From Pseudomonadota bacterium (lineage in GTDB: Bacteria > Pseudomonadota > Gammaproteobacteria > Xanthomonadales > Wenzhouxiangellaceae), in the NCBI GenBank assembly GCA_013285445.1, contig CP053448.1, positions 3,269,530 through 3,333,529 of the forward strand: a stretch of 64,000 nucleotides of DNA. Reading direction: 5' to 3'. Below the pieces are notes generated by a model. It saw only the letters and a program-made list of their open reading frames with translations, had not been told where the DNA came from and searched no databases. Position numbers and translations under genes: made by a program. Of this stretch, positions 48,332 to 58,213 are shown in pieces (position 1 is the first letter of the stretch; every line of letters starts with the position of its first letter).

Positions 48332-50797
48332 TCAAGCTGTTTCGCGGCCTTCGCGCCAGCCAAGCAGCACGCGGGCCAGGGCGGGCAGCAGCAGCATTGC
48401 GCCGATCATGTTGAAGATGAACATGAAGCCGAGCAGGATGCCCATGTCGGCCTGGAACTTCAGTTCGGAAAACAGCCAGGTTCCGACACCGACCGCCAGG
48501 GTAATGGCGGTAAAGAACACCGCTCTGCCGGTCAGGCGCAAAGTGCGGAAATAGGCATCATCCAGGCTCAGACCGTCGGCCATGAAGGCGCGCATGCGGC
48601 TGAAGATATAGATGCCGTAGTCAACACCGATGCCAACGCCGAGCGCGACAACGGGCAGGGTATTGACCTTCAGGCCGATCCCCAGATAAGCCATCAGCGA
48701 GTAGGCCAGGTAGCTGACCAGTACCAGCGGGAGCACAATGCAAAGCGTGCCCAGCACGGTGCGGAAGGTAATCAGGCACAGCACGATGATCGCGGCATAG
48801 ACGTAGATCAGCATCGGGGTCTGGGCAGCCGCCACTTCCTGGTTGGTCGCGGCCATCACGCCGACGTTACCCGTGGCCAGTCGAAACAGCAGTGGCGGAT
48901 GATCGCCGTCTTCCGGCCAGTGACCGTGCGCCGTCTCAGCCGGCGGCTCATAGCCCAGTCGCTCTATGGTGATCTCGTCTTGCAGCTCGTGGGCGCGCTT
49001 GACCACGCGGTCGATCGTCTCGGCGCGATGATCTTCGGTAAACACCATCACCGGCATCGCGCTGCAGTCCCGATTGAGCAGGCCGGAGTCCGTTTCGATG
49101 TTCTGCAGGCTTTGCCGGAGCACGAACTTGTTGCGCGGTAAAACCTGCCAGCGGAGATTGCCCTCGTTCCAGCCAGCGGTAATCAGCTTGGCGACCATGG
49201 GCAGGGAAATGACCTGCTGCACGCCCTCGACATTGCGAATGTGCCAGGCGAAGCGATCAATCGCATTCATGACCTCGAAAGACTCGGTGCAGGCGCCGGC
49301 TTCAGTCTGAGCGATGACGCTGATCACGTCCGTTCCCAGCGAAAACCGATCCGCAATCAGGCGCGCATCCTGATTGTAGCGGGCGTCTTCACGCAGCTCC
49401 GGCACGCCCGGTTCGGAATCCCCGATCTTCATGTCCTGAGCCTTGACCCAGGCCAGCGCAAAAAGGACCACACCGACAACCAGCGCCGATATCGCGACGC
49501 CGCGGCGAGTGAAGCGCGCGATCAGATCCCATACCGGGCTGGGACGCTGGCTGTGCTCGTACTGCTTGCGCCGCTTCTTGTCCTCGTTGCGCAGGCGCAC
49601 GTAGGAAAGCAGGACCGGCAACAGCAGCAGGTTGGTGAAAATGATGACAGCGACGCCGATACTGGCGGTAATGGCCAGTTCCTGAATGATCTGGATATTG
49701 ATCAGCAGGATGGTCAGAAAGCCAATCGTATCGCTGAGCAGGGCAATCGATCCGGGCGCCAGCAGGCGTGCAAACGTCGCCTTGGACGCATCGAGGCTGG
49801 AAACCGGTTTCACCTCCTCGAGCGGGATGCCGTCCTGTACCATGCCGATCGGTGAATGACCGCCGAACAGCTTTTCGGCGTTCCACCCGCTGATCATCTG
49901 AACGCCATGGCTGACGCCGATGGCGAACACCAGAAACGGCGTCAGAATATTCATCGGGTCGATGCCATAGCCCATCAGGCTCAGCAGGCCAAGCTGCCAG
50001 ATGACGGCGGTGACCGAGCAAACCAGCGGCAGGACGGTCAGCCAGAGCGAGTGAGAATAGGCCAGCAGCAGGATCGCGGTAATCAGGAACGCCAGGCCGA
50101 AGTAAACGACGACGCCACGCGCGCCATCGGCCACATCGCCGACAATCTTGGCAAAGCCGATGATGTGTACGGTATGCCCGTCTTTCTCGAATTCCGTGCG
50201 AATGGCTTCCAGGCGCTTGGCGACATCCTGGTAGTCCAGGGTCTCGCCGGTCGACGGATCTTCCTCGAGCAGATTGGCCCAGACCATGGCGCCCGAAAAA
50301 TCCTCGGCCACGAGACGACCGACTTCACCGGACTTGATGATGTTCGAGCGCACCGTATCGAGCATCTCGGGCGTCGGCGAGAAATCGGCCGGGATGACGT
50401 TGCCGCCGGCAAACCCGTCCTCGACGACCTCGACGAATCGAACGTTGGGGGTAAAGATGGAGCGAACGCTGGCACGATCGACACCCGGCACAAAGAACAC
50501 CCGGTTGCTGACCTGCTCGAAGGCGGAGAAAAACGCCGGCGTGAACATGTCGCCGTCTTCTGCCATCAGCGCAACCATGATGCGGTTGGCGCCGCCGAAT
50601 TCCCGCTCATAGTCCAGGAAGGTCTGCATGTAGGGATGCTCGAGCGGCAACTGCTTCTTGAAGCCCGCATCGACACGCAGCTGCAGCGTGGAGTACACCA
50701 TCACCGCCGTTCCGACAACAAAAAGCAGCAGGATCAGGGGTCGAATACTGAAGACGAAATTGCTGATTCGGCGCGTCAGCGTGCTGGCTTCACTCAT
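48332..50797 (-). CDS. MMPL/RND-family transporter
   Basis: 821 residues with two sets of six helices and two periplasmic loops. The family Asp pair region appears as GVGIGVDYGIYIFSRMRAF. It resembles HpnN-like and related MMPL exporters that move lipids or hydrophobic molecules between the inner and outer membranes. It is the last gene of a cluster transcribed from 58126 toward 48332, and it overlaps the YCF48-like gene by eight bases. Confidence 0.9.
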   Translation of the reverse strand: MSEASTLTRRISNFVFSIRPLILLLFVVGTAVMVYSTLQLRVDAGFKKQLPLEHPYMQTFLDYEREFGGANRIMVALMAEDGDMFTPAFFSAFEQVSNRVFFVPGVDRASVRSIFTPNVRFVEVVEDGFAGGNVIPADFSPTPEMLDTVRSNIIKSGEVGRLVAEDFSGAMVWANLLEEDPSTGETLDYQDVAKRLEAIRTEFEKDGHTVHIIGFAKIVGDVADGARGVVVYFGLAFLITAILLLAYSHSLWLTVLPLVCSVTAVIWQLGLLSLMGYGIDPMNILTPFLVFAIGVSHGVQMISGWNAEKLFGGHSPIGMVQDGIPLEEVKPVSSLDASKATFARLLAPGSIALLSDTIGFLTILLINIQIIQELAITASIGVAVIIFTNLLLLPVLLSYVRLRNEDKKRRKQYEHSQRPSPVWDLIARFTRRGVAISALVVGVVLFALAWVKAQDMKIGDSEPGVPELREDARYNQDARLIADRFSLGTDVISVIAQTEAGACTESFEVMNAIDRFAWHIRNVEGVQQVISLPMVAKLITAGWNEGNLRWQVLPRNKFVLRQSLQNIETDSGLLNRDCSAMPVMVFTEDHRAETIDRVVKRAHELQDEITIERLGYEPPAETAHGHWPEDGDHPPLLFRLATGNVGVMAATNQEVAAAQTPMLIYVYAAIIVLCLITFRTVLGTLCIVLPLVLVSYLAYSLMAYLGIGLKVNTLPVVALGVGIGVDYGIYIFSRMRAFMADGLSLDDAYFRTLRLTGRAVFFTAITLAVGVGTWLFSELKFQADMGILLGFMFIFNMIGAMLLLPALARVLLGWREGRETA

Positions 50798-51854
50798 GTT
50801 TCAGTCCATCCTCTCCGGCCAGTATCATGCTGCCGTCACTGGTATAGGCAATCGCGGCATAGTCGCTGCCCAGACGGTCCTCACTGACCGAGAAACGCCC
50901 GCTCTGCGGATCGTAAGTAAGCACGGTGGCCGCCGCCCCCACCATCACCGGGCGTCCGTCCGGGTCGAGCGCGCCGCCCATCAGATTCGACTGCACACCG
51001 CTGTCGAGCAACTGCCAGTCGTCGCCGAAATTGCGCGTCAGCTGCACGTTGCCGCGCAGTCCGAATGCCAGCACGCCATCGAAGATCGGCAGCAGGCCGA
51101 ACATCGATCCGGGGTATGGAAAACGAAAACTCTCGAAGCTCTCGCCCTGATCGCTGCTGCGAAATCCGTAGCCGCGCTCGCCGGCAACCATGAGCCGCCC
51201 GTTCATCGCCAGGATCGCGTTCAAGTGACACTCCAGGAATTCGTAGCAGCCACGATCGAAATCCTCTGAGGCGTCATAGAGTTCGTCTTCCCAGTCCGCC
51301 AGGGTGTCCTCATCGGTCTCGGCGTGCTCTGCTTCGGCAGCAGCCGCTTCTTCCCAGTCGATCGCTTCGGAAACCAGCAGATCGGCCATGTCTTTGGCCG
51401 TCCAGGTGCGACCACCGTCGGTGGTTGTCATCACCAGCCCGTATGCACCCACCGCAAGACCTTCGTTAGCGGTAAAGAAATGCACGTCGAGCAGCGGCTT
51501 TTCCCAGTCGGGCGCGAAGTGCTGCAGCTGCCAGGTGCGTCCGAGATCGGAACTGTGAATGATGGTTGTATCGTGACCGACCGCCCACAAACGCCCGCCG
51601 ACAAAGGCAACCCGGGTGAGCGTTGACCGTACCGGGACGGACTCGGCCTGTTCCCAGTCCTGACCGTTGCGTGAAATCAGCACGTGCCCCCGTTCACCCA
51701 CGGCCACGTAGCGCTCACCGGCCCGCTCCACGTCCAGGATCAGGGACTGGGCAGCCAGGGCGGCGGGTTCAGCCGGCTTCGGTTCGACGGACTGGGCTGC
51801 AGCCAGCAGCGGCAGCAGGCCGACAGCCAGCGCAAGCGACAGGTGGAATCTCAT
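50790..51854 (-). CDS. YCF48/BNR beta-propeller periplasmic protein
   Basis: 354 residues with a signal peptide (MRFHLSLALAVGLLPLLAAAQ). It contains repeated propeller blades (WAVGHDTTIIHSSDLGRTW, GLAVGAYGLVMTTTDGGRTW) typical of the YCF48/BNR family, broken by an acidic insert (about 180-215). Probably a periplasmic scaffold. Next to MMPL and DUF1329 genes such proteins are a recurrent partner of unknown function. Confidence 0.85.
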   Translation of the reverse strand: MRFHLSLALAVGLLPLLAAAQSVEPKPAEPAALAAQSLILDVERAGERYVAVGERGHVLISRNGQDWEQAESVPVRSTLTRVAFVGGRLWAVGHDTTIIHSSDLGRTWQLQHFAPDWEKPLLDVHFFTANEGLAVGAYGLVMTTTDGGRTWTAKDMADLLVSEAIDWEEAAAAEAEHAETDEDTLADWEDELYDASEDFDRGCYEFLECHLNAILAMNGRLMVAGERGYGFRSSDQGESFESFRFPYPGSMFGLLPIFDGVLAFGLRGNVQLTRNFGDDWQLLDSGVQSNLMGGALDPDGRPVMVGAAATVLTYDPQSGRFSVSEDRLGSDYAAIAYTSDGSMILAGEDGLKHE

Positions 51855-51917
51855 CAGGCCTCTCTCCCGAACAACGGGGCCGACCCGCGGTCGGCCCCTG
51901 GTTGGACTGCCCGCCGA

Positions 51918-54029
51918 TCAGCGGCGGCCGCGGGTGCGAAGCGCCTGCGGCGTGTAGTTGCTCGGGCTGAGCTCGACGTTGAATGTCGGTACCGGATCCT
52001 GGTTATCGATGCCGTCGGCAAGGTAACGTCCGGACTGCAGGTCCATGTGCGAAAGCACCGACGACCAGTAGGTCGGCAGCTCATAGTAGTTGATCGTATG
52101 TGCCTCGGACACACGCCACAGATCGCCGCGCTGGTCGTAGTGGTCAAGCAGGGCAATCTGGTAGCTGTCTTCATCCAGATAGAAGGTGCGGCGCGGATGA
52201 ATATGACGCGTGCCCTCCCTGAGGGTGGCCTCGACAATCCAGACCCGGTGCAGCTCATAGCGCATATACTGGGGATCGAGGTGGCCGGGCATGACCAGAT
52301 CATCGGCCGTCAGCTCACCGCTGTGCACGCCGTAGGAATTGTAGGGAATATACATTTCCTTCTTGCCGACGATCTCCCAGTTGTAGCGGTCCATGGCACC
52401 GTTGAACATGTCGGTCATGTCGTTGGTGCGCAAGCCGTCAGAGGCGGTACCGGGATTGTCATAGGCCACATTGGGGGCACGACGCACGCGGCGCTGGCCG
52501 GGATTGTAGATCCAGGCCTGGCGCGGCTGCTTGAGCTGATTGAGCGTCTCGTGAACCAGCAGAATGTTGCCGGCCAGGCGCGCGGGCGACAGCACTTCCT
52601 GGAAGAAGTAAAGCAGGATGTTGTCAGTATCCTCGATCGTCATTCCTTCCCGATAGTACAGGCCAAGGATTTCCTCGCGCAGACGAATCAGCTGGAAATT
52701 GCCGCTGGCCGTGGGGACGACCTGATTGTTGTAGCGCGCTCCACCGATGCCCTTGAACTTGAGCTTGTGGTTCCAGATCAGGTGATAGGCGTTCTGCGGC
52801 AGCGGAAACGGGAAGCCCTCGTAGACATCCTCAACGCCCTCACCGTTGGCCACCAGCCGACCGGTCGTGGCGTTGTCGATGGTCGCCTCGTAGATGCGCT
52901 CGGGAAACGACGCACTGCGGCGAGTGGGATACACCTTCATGTAGTAGGTGTCGGGGTAGCGCTCGAATACCGCCATCTGCCCGGCCGAGAGACGATCGGC
53001 GTACTCCTGATAGTTCTCGCCGGTAATGGTGAACAGCGGCTCGTCATTCGGGAACGGGTCAGGGTGACGGTCCCCGGGCTGGTAACCCTCGGGCCAGTCA
53101 TCGCGGCTGATGCCACCATCCCAGGCCGGAATCGTTCCTTCGGCATTGCCGGCGCGGATGGATCCCATCGGGGTCAGGTCGCGGCCCAGCCTCGCAATGT
53201 TCTCCGGCGTGCGCGGGATGATAACCTCCAGGTCGGTCTGGGCAACGACCGGCTGTGAAGCCGCATCGACGACTTCACCCTGCGCCGTGGCAGCCATCTC
53301 CTCGCTCGCTTCATCGGCCAGGGCCGGTTCATCTTCGTCTTCGGTCGCAGCTGCGGCCTGAGCCGCTTCTTCGGCCGCCTGAGGTTCGGCTTCGGCGCGG
53401 GCTGCTTCCTCGGCCGCCTGACGCTCAGCCTCGGCACGGGCCGCTTCTTCGGTCGCCTGACGTTCGGCTTCGGCGCGGGCCGCTTCCTCGGCCGCCTGAC
53501 GCTCGGCTTCGGCACGGGCTGCTTCCTCGGCTGCCTGACGCTCAGCCTCGGCACGGGCCGCTTCCTCGGCTGCCTGACGCTCGGCTTCGGCGCCGGCTGC
53601 TTCCTCGGCTGCCTGACGCTCGGCTTCGGCACGGGCTGCTGCCTCGGCTGCCTGACGTTCAGCTTCGGCCTCGGCGCGGGCTGCTGCCTCGGCTGCCTGA
53701 CGTTCGGCTTCGGCGCGGGCGGCTTCCTCGGCTGCCTGACGCTCGGCCTCGGCGCGGGCTGCTTCTTCGGCCGCCTGACGCTCGGCCTCGGCACGGGCTG
53801 CTGCCTGTTCAGCCGCGCGGCGCTCGGCCTCGGCAGCCGCCTGGCGCTCGGCGGCCTCACGCTCGGCACGCGCCGCTTCTTCGGCTTCGAAACGATCGGC
53901 CATTGCTGCTTGTTCAGACGAGCGGTCGGTCTGATCGGCGTCGGGTGTTGTTCCGCAGCCGGCCAGAATGGCGCCCAGAGCGAGCGCAGCGAAGACCTTC
54001 ATCTTCTTGTTGGGGATTTGATCGACCAT
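51918..54029 (-). CDS. DUF1329 lipoprotein with helical repeat spacer
   Basis: 703 residues. A lipobox ILAGC puts the lipid-anchored Cys at 25. Residues 66-224 are twelve units of a 13-residue repeat (AEAERQAAEEAAR), predicted as a continuous charged helix. The C-terminal part (about 270-703) is a DUF1329, LolB-like domain. Typical DUF1329 proteins are about 450 residues and lack this spacer. It may tether the domain across the periplasm. The start at 54029 has GGAGG ten bases upstream; an ATG at 54002 is weaker. It lies just after the DUF1302 gene. Confidence 0.88.
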   Translation of the reverse strand: MVDQIPNKKMKVFAALALGAILAGCGTTPDADQTDRSSEQAAMADRFEAEEAARAEREAAERQAAAEAERRAAEQAAARAEAERQAAEEAARAEAERQAAEEAARAEAERQAAEAAARAEAEAERQAAEAAARAEAERQAAEEAAGAEAERQAAEEAARAEAERQAAEEAARAEAERQAAEEAARAEAERQATEEAARAEAERQAAEEAARAEAEPQAAEEAAQAAAATEDEDEPALADEASEEMAATAQGEVVDAASQPVVAQTDLEVIIPRTPENIARLGRDLTPMGSIRAGNAEGTIPAWDGGISRDDWPEGYQPGDRHPDPFPNDEPLFTITGENYQEYADRLSAGQMAVFERYPDTYYMKVYPTRRSASFPERIYEATIDNATTGRLVANGEGVEDVYEGFPFPLPQNAYHLIWNHKLKFKGIGGARYNNQVVPTASGNFQLIRLREEILGLYYREGMTIEDTDNILLYFFQEVLSPARLAGNILLVHETLNQLKQPRQAWIYNPGQRRVRRAPNVAYDNPGTASDGLRTNDMTDMFNGAMDRYNWEIVGKKEMYIPYNSYGVHSGELTADDLVMPGHLDPQYMRYELHRVWIVEATLREGTRHIHPRRTFYLDEDSYQIALLDHYDQRGDLWRVSEAHTINYYELPTYWSSVLSHMDLQSGRYLADGIDNQDPVPTFNVELSPSNYTPQALRTRGRR
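53358..53834 (-). repeat. tandem 39-bp coding repeat, 12 units
   Basis: The repeat encodes the 13-residue AE-rich unit inside the DUF1329 gene. The units differ by few bases, unit 5 carries a two-residue insert and the ends are diverged, so the array looks recently expanded and may vary in length between strains. Confidence 0.92.
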
Positions 54030-54042
54030 TGTGACCTCCGCG

Positions 54043-55932
54043 TCAGAATGAATAGCTCAGGGATGCCGCCACGAAGTCGCGGTCACCGAGAAGGTTGTTG
54101 ATTCCGGCTCCGAAGAAGCTGGTATACGACAGGCTCGCCCGCCATCTGGCCTGATAGTCGAAGCCCAGACCAAAGGTCAGCTGCTTGCGACCATCAATGA
54201 AGTTCCCGCCCGGTCCCGGCGCGACACCGTTGACGTCATGGTTGAACGCCAGGCGCGGCGTCAGGTTCCACGATGTCCCGAAGATCGAGTTGTAGGTCGG
54301 CGCAACCACCAGCCTGTAGCCCCAGCTGAACGAGGTGACGTAGCCGTCGGTTGTCGTGATCGGACTGCGTGAGTTACCGCCCGTCAGTCGTGACGGCCCG
54401 CCGAAGGTATCGGTGCCCGGGCCTTCGAACCGCAGTTCGCTCCAGGGCGGCAAATCCCAGACATGAGTGGCACCAAACTCCCCGACCAGGGCCACCTGGT
54501 TGGCACGCAGGAAATTGCCGGGCCCGAACAGATTGACCAGGGTGAACTGTGCCTGCGAGACCTCGCGGCGCTCATAGCCCTGGATATACTCGCCCGGCTC
54601 GAAATCACCCAGCTGGCTGATAAACCGGTTGTAGGGCTCCGGAATGGCCTGATTGAGCGGCGACAAGCCGGCGTAGAGCAATTCGACATCATCAATCTGG
54701 ACGGGCAGATTGTCACGATAGCTGACTTCGCCGGCCAGCGACCAGCCGCCCGGAATGGTCGTGTTGAAGCTCACGCCGAACAGGTCGATATCCTCCGGGT
54801 ACTCGACAATCACAGCACCTGAGGACGGCGCAGCGTTCGACACAGCGCGACCCGAAAGCACCGGCAGACGGCTGTGATAACGCAGATAGTACAGGCCGAA
54901 CTCGGTGTCGTTCAGCCAGGGGGCGAAGTAGCGGAACGACAGTCCGAACTGGCCGCTGTCGGAAGGACGGTTGTCGGGGTCGCGCGGAAAAGCGGCTGAA
55001 CAGCCGATCGCGATCAGTTCCGGCGGCAAGTCCAGGTCACTGGCGCTCAGGTCGCCCACCACGCAGGTCCGGTTGTAGAGATCGGGATTGCGCACCGGCT
55101 GGCCAACCAGGCCGAAGTTGAGCATGACATAGCGACCGCCGGCCGTGGCAAAGTCATTGGTTGCAAAAAACGTGCCCGATGGCTCGGCTTCCACCTCGTC
55201 CCATTCGAACATCGCCACGCCCTCAAATGACAGATTGGGGGTTATGTCAAAGGTGCTCCACAGCATGTTGAGCGGCAGAAAGGCATCCCGCAGCTCGGCG
55301 CCGGCGGTTCGCAGCGCGGTCACATCGACCGGGTTGATCGTGTTGATCCCCCCGGCGATAAACGTGCTTTCGCCCCAGCTAACCACCTGGCGACCGAGTC
55401 GCACCGATGCTGTGTGGTCACCGACGTCAAAGTCGGTCCAGAGATAGGCGTCGAGCAGTCGAGCGCGCTCGCCGACATAGTCCTTGGCGCCCTCGGACAG
55501 CTCATCCATCTGGTTGAGCTTGAAGTCGTAGAAATAGTTGCCGCGCACGAAAGCGCCCCAGCGCCCGGCGTTGATATCGAGCTCGGAGGTGATGCGGGCC
55601 TGATTGAAAATCGTATCCCACTGGTCGAAGTTCAGATTACCGTCATCGGAGTTGGCCGAAAACCGGCCGGTCGCGGCAATCTGGTCTTCCAGCGGCTGCT
55701 GCACGATCAGCGGGTTGAAGTGCGATTTGGCGACCAGGTCGTTATCACGGTCCTCGACTCGGAAACCAACGCCATAACTCACCGTCGTGTCGAGCCTGAT
55801 TGCGACGTTTTCGGTGCTCAGATCGAGCGCCTGCGCCTGCTGGGCGGTTAGGGCCAGACCGATGGCACAGGCCAGTGCATGCGGTCGGATATTGGCACCG
55901 CGCCGGCGTGTGTTGAATGCTTGCCGTTTCAT
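54043..55932 (-). CDS. DUF1302 outer-membrane protein
   Basis: 629 residues from MKRQAFNTRRRG, with a signal peptide ending near AQA-LDLS. The DUF1302 family has a beta-barrel-like pattern and ends with a C-terminal Phe (ASLSYSF), the usual outer-membrane sorting signal. It is probably the outer-membrane channel or receptor of the cluster. The start is 16 bases after the lipase gene. Confidence 0.88.
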   Translation of the reverse strand: MKRQAFNTRRRGANIRPHALACAIGLALTAQQAQALDLSTENVAIRLDTTVSYGVGFRVEDRDNDLVAKSHFNPLIVQQPLEDQIAATGRFSANSDDGNLNFDQWDTIFNQARITSELDINAGRWGAFVRGNYFYDFKLNQMDELSEGAKDYVGERARLLDAYLWTDFDVGDHTASVRLGRQVVSWGESTFIAGGINTINPVDVTALRTAGAELRDAFLPLNMLWSTFDITPNLSFEGVAMFEWDEVEAEPSGTFFATNDFATAGGRYVMLNFGLVGQPVRNPDLYNRTCVVGDLSASDLDLPPELIAIGCSAAFPRDPDNRPSDSGQFGLSFRYFAPWLNDTEFGLYYLRYHSRLPVLSGRAVSNAAPSSGAVIVEYPEDIDLFGVSFNTTIPGGWSLAGEVSYRDNLPVQIDDVELLYAGLSPLNQAIPEPYNRFISQLGDFEPGEYIQGYERREVSQAQFTLVNLFGPGNFLRANQVALVGEFGATHVWDLPPWSELRFEGPGTDTFGGPSRLTGGNSRSPITTTDGYVTSFSWGYRLVVAPTYNSIFGTSWNLTPRLAFNHDVNGVAPGPGGNFIDGRKQLTFGLGFDYQARWRASLSYTSFFGAGINNLLGDRDFVAASLSYSF

Positions 55933-55948
55933 GTTCGAATTCTCCCTG

Positions 55949-58126
55949 TCAGTCGGTCTGGATGAGTGACGGATCGCCAATGACGACCATGGCGCCTCCG
56001 GAAGCCACCATGCTGGCAGCCTGACCCTGCATTTCGGCCGTGGCCGCCGGCGAAGCGGCCGGACTCAGCAACGAGCCATGATCGCCCTGGATCATGCGAA
56101 CCGCACCGCGGATGCCCATCGGGTCCTGAACGGTATCGGTGATCGCATCCAGGCCCATGACCGCGATCAGCGGTTCGGTGCCCGACAGCGGCGCGCCCGG
56201 AACGGCATTGGGAACCACCGCGTCGCCGGCAACCTGCTGCAGCAGAATGCTGTTGGTCGCGGCCGCGGTCGCGCCCCAGTTGATCGGGTCGGCCGAGTCG
56301 ATCACGGTCTGTGCGGCCAGCAGGAACTGGGCGAACTCCGGCGAGCCGGGCTCGATGCCAGCACCCTGCAGCCCGGCGCGAATCACCGGGCCGAAAGTAT
56401 CCGATCCTGCCAGCAGGTTGGCGATGCCACCGCCCGGCACCGACAGGACGCCGTTTCCGACCGTCGGCTCAACCGCCAGGAAGGCAGTGCCGGTGATGGC
56501 GCCAAGCGAAATACCGACGAAGTTGATATTGGAGCCATCCAGATCGGCAACGCCATCGCCGTCGATATCCATCCGCGGTATGTTGAGCGCCAGCGTGGAC
56601 AGATCGACCTGTGCCTGGCGCAGGTTGTCTCGCGCCGTCAGCAGGCTTTGCAGATTGATAAACCAGGCGCCTGACCCGTCGATGGCGCCGTCGGGTCCCG
56701 GTGCACCGGTGGCGTTATCCTGAAAATCAACGTCGAAAGTGCGCTCATTGGCGATCGGCGCAAACGGCGTGTTGCCGACATAGAAGGCCGCCAGCGGCTG
56801 CTCCGGATCGAGCGGGTCGGTCTGGGTGATGCCGTGCAGCGGCAAATCGATGGCGACCACGGCAAAGCCGATCGAGGCCATGGTATCGGCCAGCGCCAGC
56901 ATCTGGCTTCGGTTACCGGTAATCCCGTGCTGGAAGATCACCACCGGCCAGCCGGCTGCCGGACGAACGTGTCCGGACGCCGCATTGGGGACTGTCATCA
57001 GCATCGGTACGACCTGGCGATCGGTCTCGACCGGAATCGGGTTGGCCACCGTCACGTGGGTCGAGGTCGGATCGAGCCCGAACCCGTCGAACGGCGGGAC
57101 GTAGGCGCCGGGCTCGGCCTGCCAGAATCGATTCAGCGGTGCCGTCGGGTTGTCTGCTGATGGCACACCGAGGTAGTAGGGCAGCTCGATCACCCCGATA
57201 TAGAGATCGGCAATCCCCGGGGACGCGCCCGGCGGCAGCACATCGGCGGTGGTCAGACAGGCACCCGGAGCAACACAGGCCTGGGCAATCTGGGTGTCGG
57301 TGGTATCGAGCAGTGATCGCACCACGCTGAGCACCGGCGTTACCGACTGTGTGGTCGCGGTAAACGACAGCACGATGTCGTCGCGAGCGATGCCCTGCGA
57401 TCCGGCCGCGGCCAGATGGGTGTTGATCAGCTGCCGCAGCGGCTCCAGCGCCCGCGCGGTGGCGTCGTCGAGCAGCGGATCAGTGCTGTTGCCGTTGGCG
57501 TCGACCAGCGGTGCGGGACGCTTGGCCAGAAAATAGGTCTGGGCCGGCGTGGCCGGATTATCGCTGTTGTCGCGAATGCCGTTGGTCACCACAGCCATGT
57601 AGCCGGTCATCTCCTGCAGCGGCCGGAGCGGCACGATCGCGATGGTGCTCTCCTCGTCGCTCGACGATGCAACGACCGCGACGTAATCCTGTCCTGGAAC
57701 CAGTTCGCGGTTGACCGCCTGAACCGCGGCGGTGCCGGTCACGAACTGCACCTCGAAAAAGCGCACGCTGCTGCCGGGGACCACCGTCGAGGGATCAACC
57801 GGCGCGCTGAACGAGAAGGTCCAGGGCGCGACGGTACTGAACCCGTCGAGTGCGTTCATGGCGACGGCCGGGTCGGAAAAGTCGGTTGGGTCCGCCACCG
57901 GAATATTCAGCGTGAGATCAGTTGTCCCGGACAACAACAGGCTGTTCGGAAACGGAATGTCGCCGCCGCTCGGGTCGAAGCGTGCGGTAATGACCCCATC
58001 GATCGGATCACCCTCGGGATTCTCGGCCGGGCCTTGCGGTACGGTGCGATCCACGCTCGAACTGCCGCCGCAACCAACCAGCCACAGGAGCGCGAATGCT
58101 AGGGCCAGAAATCGGCATGACTTCAT
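55949..58126 (-). CDS. VolA-like surface lipase lipoprotein
   Basis: 725 residues from the ATG at 58126 (GGGGAG 8-13 bases upstream). A lipobox LVGC gives a lipid-anchored Cys at 20. The N-terminal part (IDGVITARFDPSGGDIPFPNSLLLSG) matches the Lipase_bact_N domain of Vibrio VolA. The hydrolase part has VVIFQHGITGNR (oxyanion region), the nucleophile elbow GISLG (Ser near 537) and a late GDHGSL His candidate. VolA releases fatty acids from lysophospholipids. The adjacent genes could import the product. An ATG at 58141 would add five residues. Confidence 0.85.
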   Translation of the reverse strand: MKSCRFLALAFALLWLVGCGGSSSVDRTVPQGPAENPEGDPIDGVITARFDPSGGDIPFPNSLLLSGTTDLTLNIPVADPTDFSDPAVAMNALDGFSTVAPWTFSFSAPVDPSTVVPGSSVRFFEVQFVTGTAAVQAVNRELVPGQDYVAVVASSSDEESTIAIVPLRPLQEMTGYMAVVTNGIRDNSDNPATPAQTYFLAKRPAPLVDANGNSTDPLLDDATARALEPLRQLINTHLAAAGSQGIARDDIVLSFTATTQSVTPVLSVVRSLLDTTDTQIAQACVAPGACLTTADVLPPGASPGIADLYIGVIELPYYLGVPSADNPTAPLNRFWQAEPGAYVPPFDGFGLDPTSTHVTVANPIPVETDRQVVPMLMTVPNAASGHVRPAAGWPVVIFQHGITGNRSQMLALADTMASIGFAVVAIDLPLHGITQTDPLDPEQPLAAFYVGNTPFAPIANERTFDVDFQDNATGAPGPDGAIDGSGAWFINLQSLLTARDNLRQAQVDLSTLALNIPRMDIDGDGVADLDGSNINFVGISLGAITGTAFLAVEPTVGNGVLSVPGGGIANLLAGSDTFGPVIRAGLQGAGIEPGSPEFAQFLLAAQTVIDSADPINWGATAAATNSILLQQVAGDAVVPNAVPGAPLSGTEPLIAVMGLDAITDTVQDPMGIRGAVRMIQGDHGSLLSPAASPAATAEMQGQAASMVASGGAMVVIGDPSLIQTD

Positions 58127-58213
58127 TAGTTTTCTCCCCAAAGCAGAGATGATTTATGGTTTATCGATACTGTCCGGTATGTTGAACAGCCGATCAGACT
58201 TCGCTCGTATGAT

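Noticed and set aside
53358..53834. Possible CRISPR-like array
   Set aside because: The 39-bp units are contiguous, without spacers, and keep the reading frame of the DUF1329 gene.
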